Assembly (NCBI GenBank): GCA_003241475.1
Contig: QFQB01000046.1
Location: 1 to 14,886 of the forward strand
DNA from: Micavibrio aeruginosavorus
GTDB lineage: Bacteria; Pseudomonadota; Alphaproteobacteria; Micavibrionales; Micavibrionaceae
Direction of reading: 5' to 3'
Length of the DNA stretch: 14,886 nt
Under the pieces are notes generated by a model that searched no databases, had not been told where the DNA came from, and was given only the letters and a program-made list of their open reading frames with translations. How positions within the stretch are numbered: the stretch's first letter is position 1; each line of letters begins with the position of its first letter. Made by a program: the position numbers and the translations under genes. This document shows, in pieces, positions 13,937 to 14,886 of the stretch.

Positions 13937-14336
13937 CTTTCTTCGGGTATAGTTTGTTGTGCCAGTCGCCGCAGATAAACTCGCCCTGATGGCCGTCATA
14001 GTCGAAGAAATAGACGCTTTTCTTGCCGTTCTCCCAGACATGCTCCAATGGTTCCAGTCCTTGCGCGCGGATAAGATCGCGGTAATGGCCGTATTCTTCC
14101 GGCTTTATCTGGAAGGCGAAATGCTGGTGTTCTCCGCCGCGTCCGCCAAGCACGCCGATTTTGCCTTTTTCCCAAAGGCCGAAGGCTTCGCCGCCCTCCA
14201 ATACAATAGCCGCGGCGCTACCCGTTTCATCGCCCCAGCGCTCGGCGCGCGCATGCGGAATGAGTTTTGAGTAAAGAGCGAAGGATTTATCGAGGTCGCC
14301 CACCTCGATGTGGGTTTCCACCAATCGAACAGACAT
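13926..14336 (-). CDS. VOC/glyoxalase-fold protein
   Basis: Small metalloenzyme-like protein of the vicinal oxygen chelate fold; the reaction is unknown. The 136 residues contain two beta-alpha-beta-beta-beta modules, with likely metal ligands His9 (LVETHIEV), His72 (HQHFAFQI) and Glu119 (HQGEFICGD), the usual spacing for glyoxalase I, dioxygenase or fosfomycin-resistance types. The end GHQGEFICGDW is characteristic of the VOC dioxygenase-like group. I start it at the ATG at 14334-14336 with AAGGA eight bases upstream, not at an upstream in-frame ATG that adds 13 polar residues. It is 51 bp downstream of proC on the same strand and overlaps mucR tail-to-tail by 11 bp. Confidence 0.88.
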   Translation of the reverse strand: MSVRLVETHIEVGDLDKSFALYSKLIPHARAERWGDETGSAAAIVLEGGEAFGLWEKGKIGVLGGRGGEHQHFAFQIKPEEYGHYRDLIRAQGLEPLEHVWENGKKSVYFFDYDGHQGEFICGDWHNKLYPKKATS

Positions 14337-14387
14337 TTTGTTTTTCCTTTCGTGCTTGGTACGGGGGCAAGACACGATTGGATCAGA

Positions 14388-14886
14388 TTATTTGGAAAGT
14401 TCCTTGCCGCGCTTGGTTGCGGCGGCGACGGCTTCGTTCATCACGTCCTGCAGGCGGCCGTCCATGAGAACGGATAGCGCGGCGGCGGTTGTGCCGTTCG
14501 GACTGGTGACGTTCTCCCGCAAACGATGGGCGGGAATTTCCGCATCATGTTCCGCCAGCGCCGCCGCGCCGACAACGGTCTGGCGCGCCAAGGTCATGGC
14601 AAAATCCTTGTCGAGTCCGGCTTGCAATCCTGCTTCGGCCAGAGCTTCGATCAAATAGAAAACATAGGCGGGGCCGCTTCCAGAAACGGCGGTCACGGGA
14701 TCGAGCAGGCCTTCATCCTTCACCCATTCCACCAGTCCCAGAGCGGATAGTAATTTGTGTGCAGTGAGCATGATGTCTTCGGATGTTCCGTGCGCGGCGC
14801 CGGCAACGCTCATGCCTTTGCCGATGGATGCCGGCGTGTTGGGCATGGCGCGGACGATGGGCTGCTGCTCGCCAAAGCGTTTTCTA
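14388..14886 (-). CDS. proC: Pyrroline-5-carboxylate reductase, C-terminal part (5' end outside window)
   Basis: Reduces pyrroline-5-carboxylate to proline with NAD(P)H. The 166 codons inside the window cover the end of the Rossmann domain (RFGEQQPIVRAMPNTPA, with the conserved MPNTPA) and the whole helical dimerisation domain. The latter carries the family signature DPVTAVSGSGPAYVFYLIEALAEAG and the late LRENVTSPNGTTAAAL. About 105 N-terminal residues, including the cofactor glycine loop, would lie beyond base 14886. The frame is open to the edge. The VOC gene follows after 51 bp, probably in the same transcript. Confidence 0.95.
   Translation of the reverse strand, partial: RKRFGEQQPIVRAMPNTPASIGKGMSVAGAAHGTSEDIMLTAHKLLSALGLVEWVKDEGLLDPVTAVSGSGPAYVFYLIEALAEAGLQAGLDKDFAMTLARQTVVGAAALAEHDAEIPAHRLRENVTSPNGTTAAALSVLMDGRLQDVMNEAVAAATKRGKELSK

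Noticed and set aside
13929..13944. Bidirectional terminator between mucR and the VOC gene
   Set aside because: AAGAAG can pair with TTTCTT but the stem is short and AT-only with no T-run, so it is too weak to call.

Overview
The window looks like a chromosomal segment of an alphaproteobacterium with a GC content in the mid-to-high 50s, probably Rhodospirillales- or Micavibrio-like. The evidence is a MucR/Ros-type regulator of the C-x2-D subtype, a TSUP permease followed by a TIGR02186-type membrane protein, a universal stress protein next to an Nfu scaffold, and coaBC and ubiE close together. Assignments come from motif recognition by eye; no database search was possible.

Left part (1-4735, all minus strand): the N-terminal half of mutS, which runs off the window; coaBC; a small membrane-anchored alanine/acid-rich protein built of 11-residue repeats, with its own promoter and terminator; ubiE; and an AT-rich orphan gene for an Mrr-like PD-(D/E)xK nuclease, which looks acquired.

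Middle part (4772-10877, all plus strand): murJ and trpS overlap by 4 bp. They are followed by a secreted protein of unknown function, a short intergenic repeat that can fold as a hairpin, a TSUP permease and a TIGR02186-type protein overlapping by 4 bp, a universal stress protein, and an Nfu-type Fe-S scaffold.

Right part (10879-14886): a secreted polysaccharide-deacetylase-like protein on the minus strand whose metal-binding residues are missing, then rutE-like nitroreductase, tsaB and mucR on the plus strand. A VOC/glyoxalase-fold protein and the C-terminal part of proC follow on the minus strand.

Most genes are housekeeping: mismatch repair, CoA, ubiquinone, the lipid II flippase, tRNA charging, t6A modification, Fe-S assembly and proline. 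No complete new multi-gene system is visible. The points most worth a second look are the deacetylase pseudoenzyme, the orphan Mrr-like nuclease wedged between ubiE and murJ, the 11-mer-repeat membrane protein, the 21-bp repeat/hairpin before the TSUP gene, and two promoters placed so that murJ and the secreted unknown protein could be translated from leaderless mRNAs. I saw no tRNA, rRNA, CRISPR array or insertion sequence. No gene-free stretch exceeds 300 bases.
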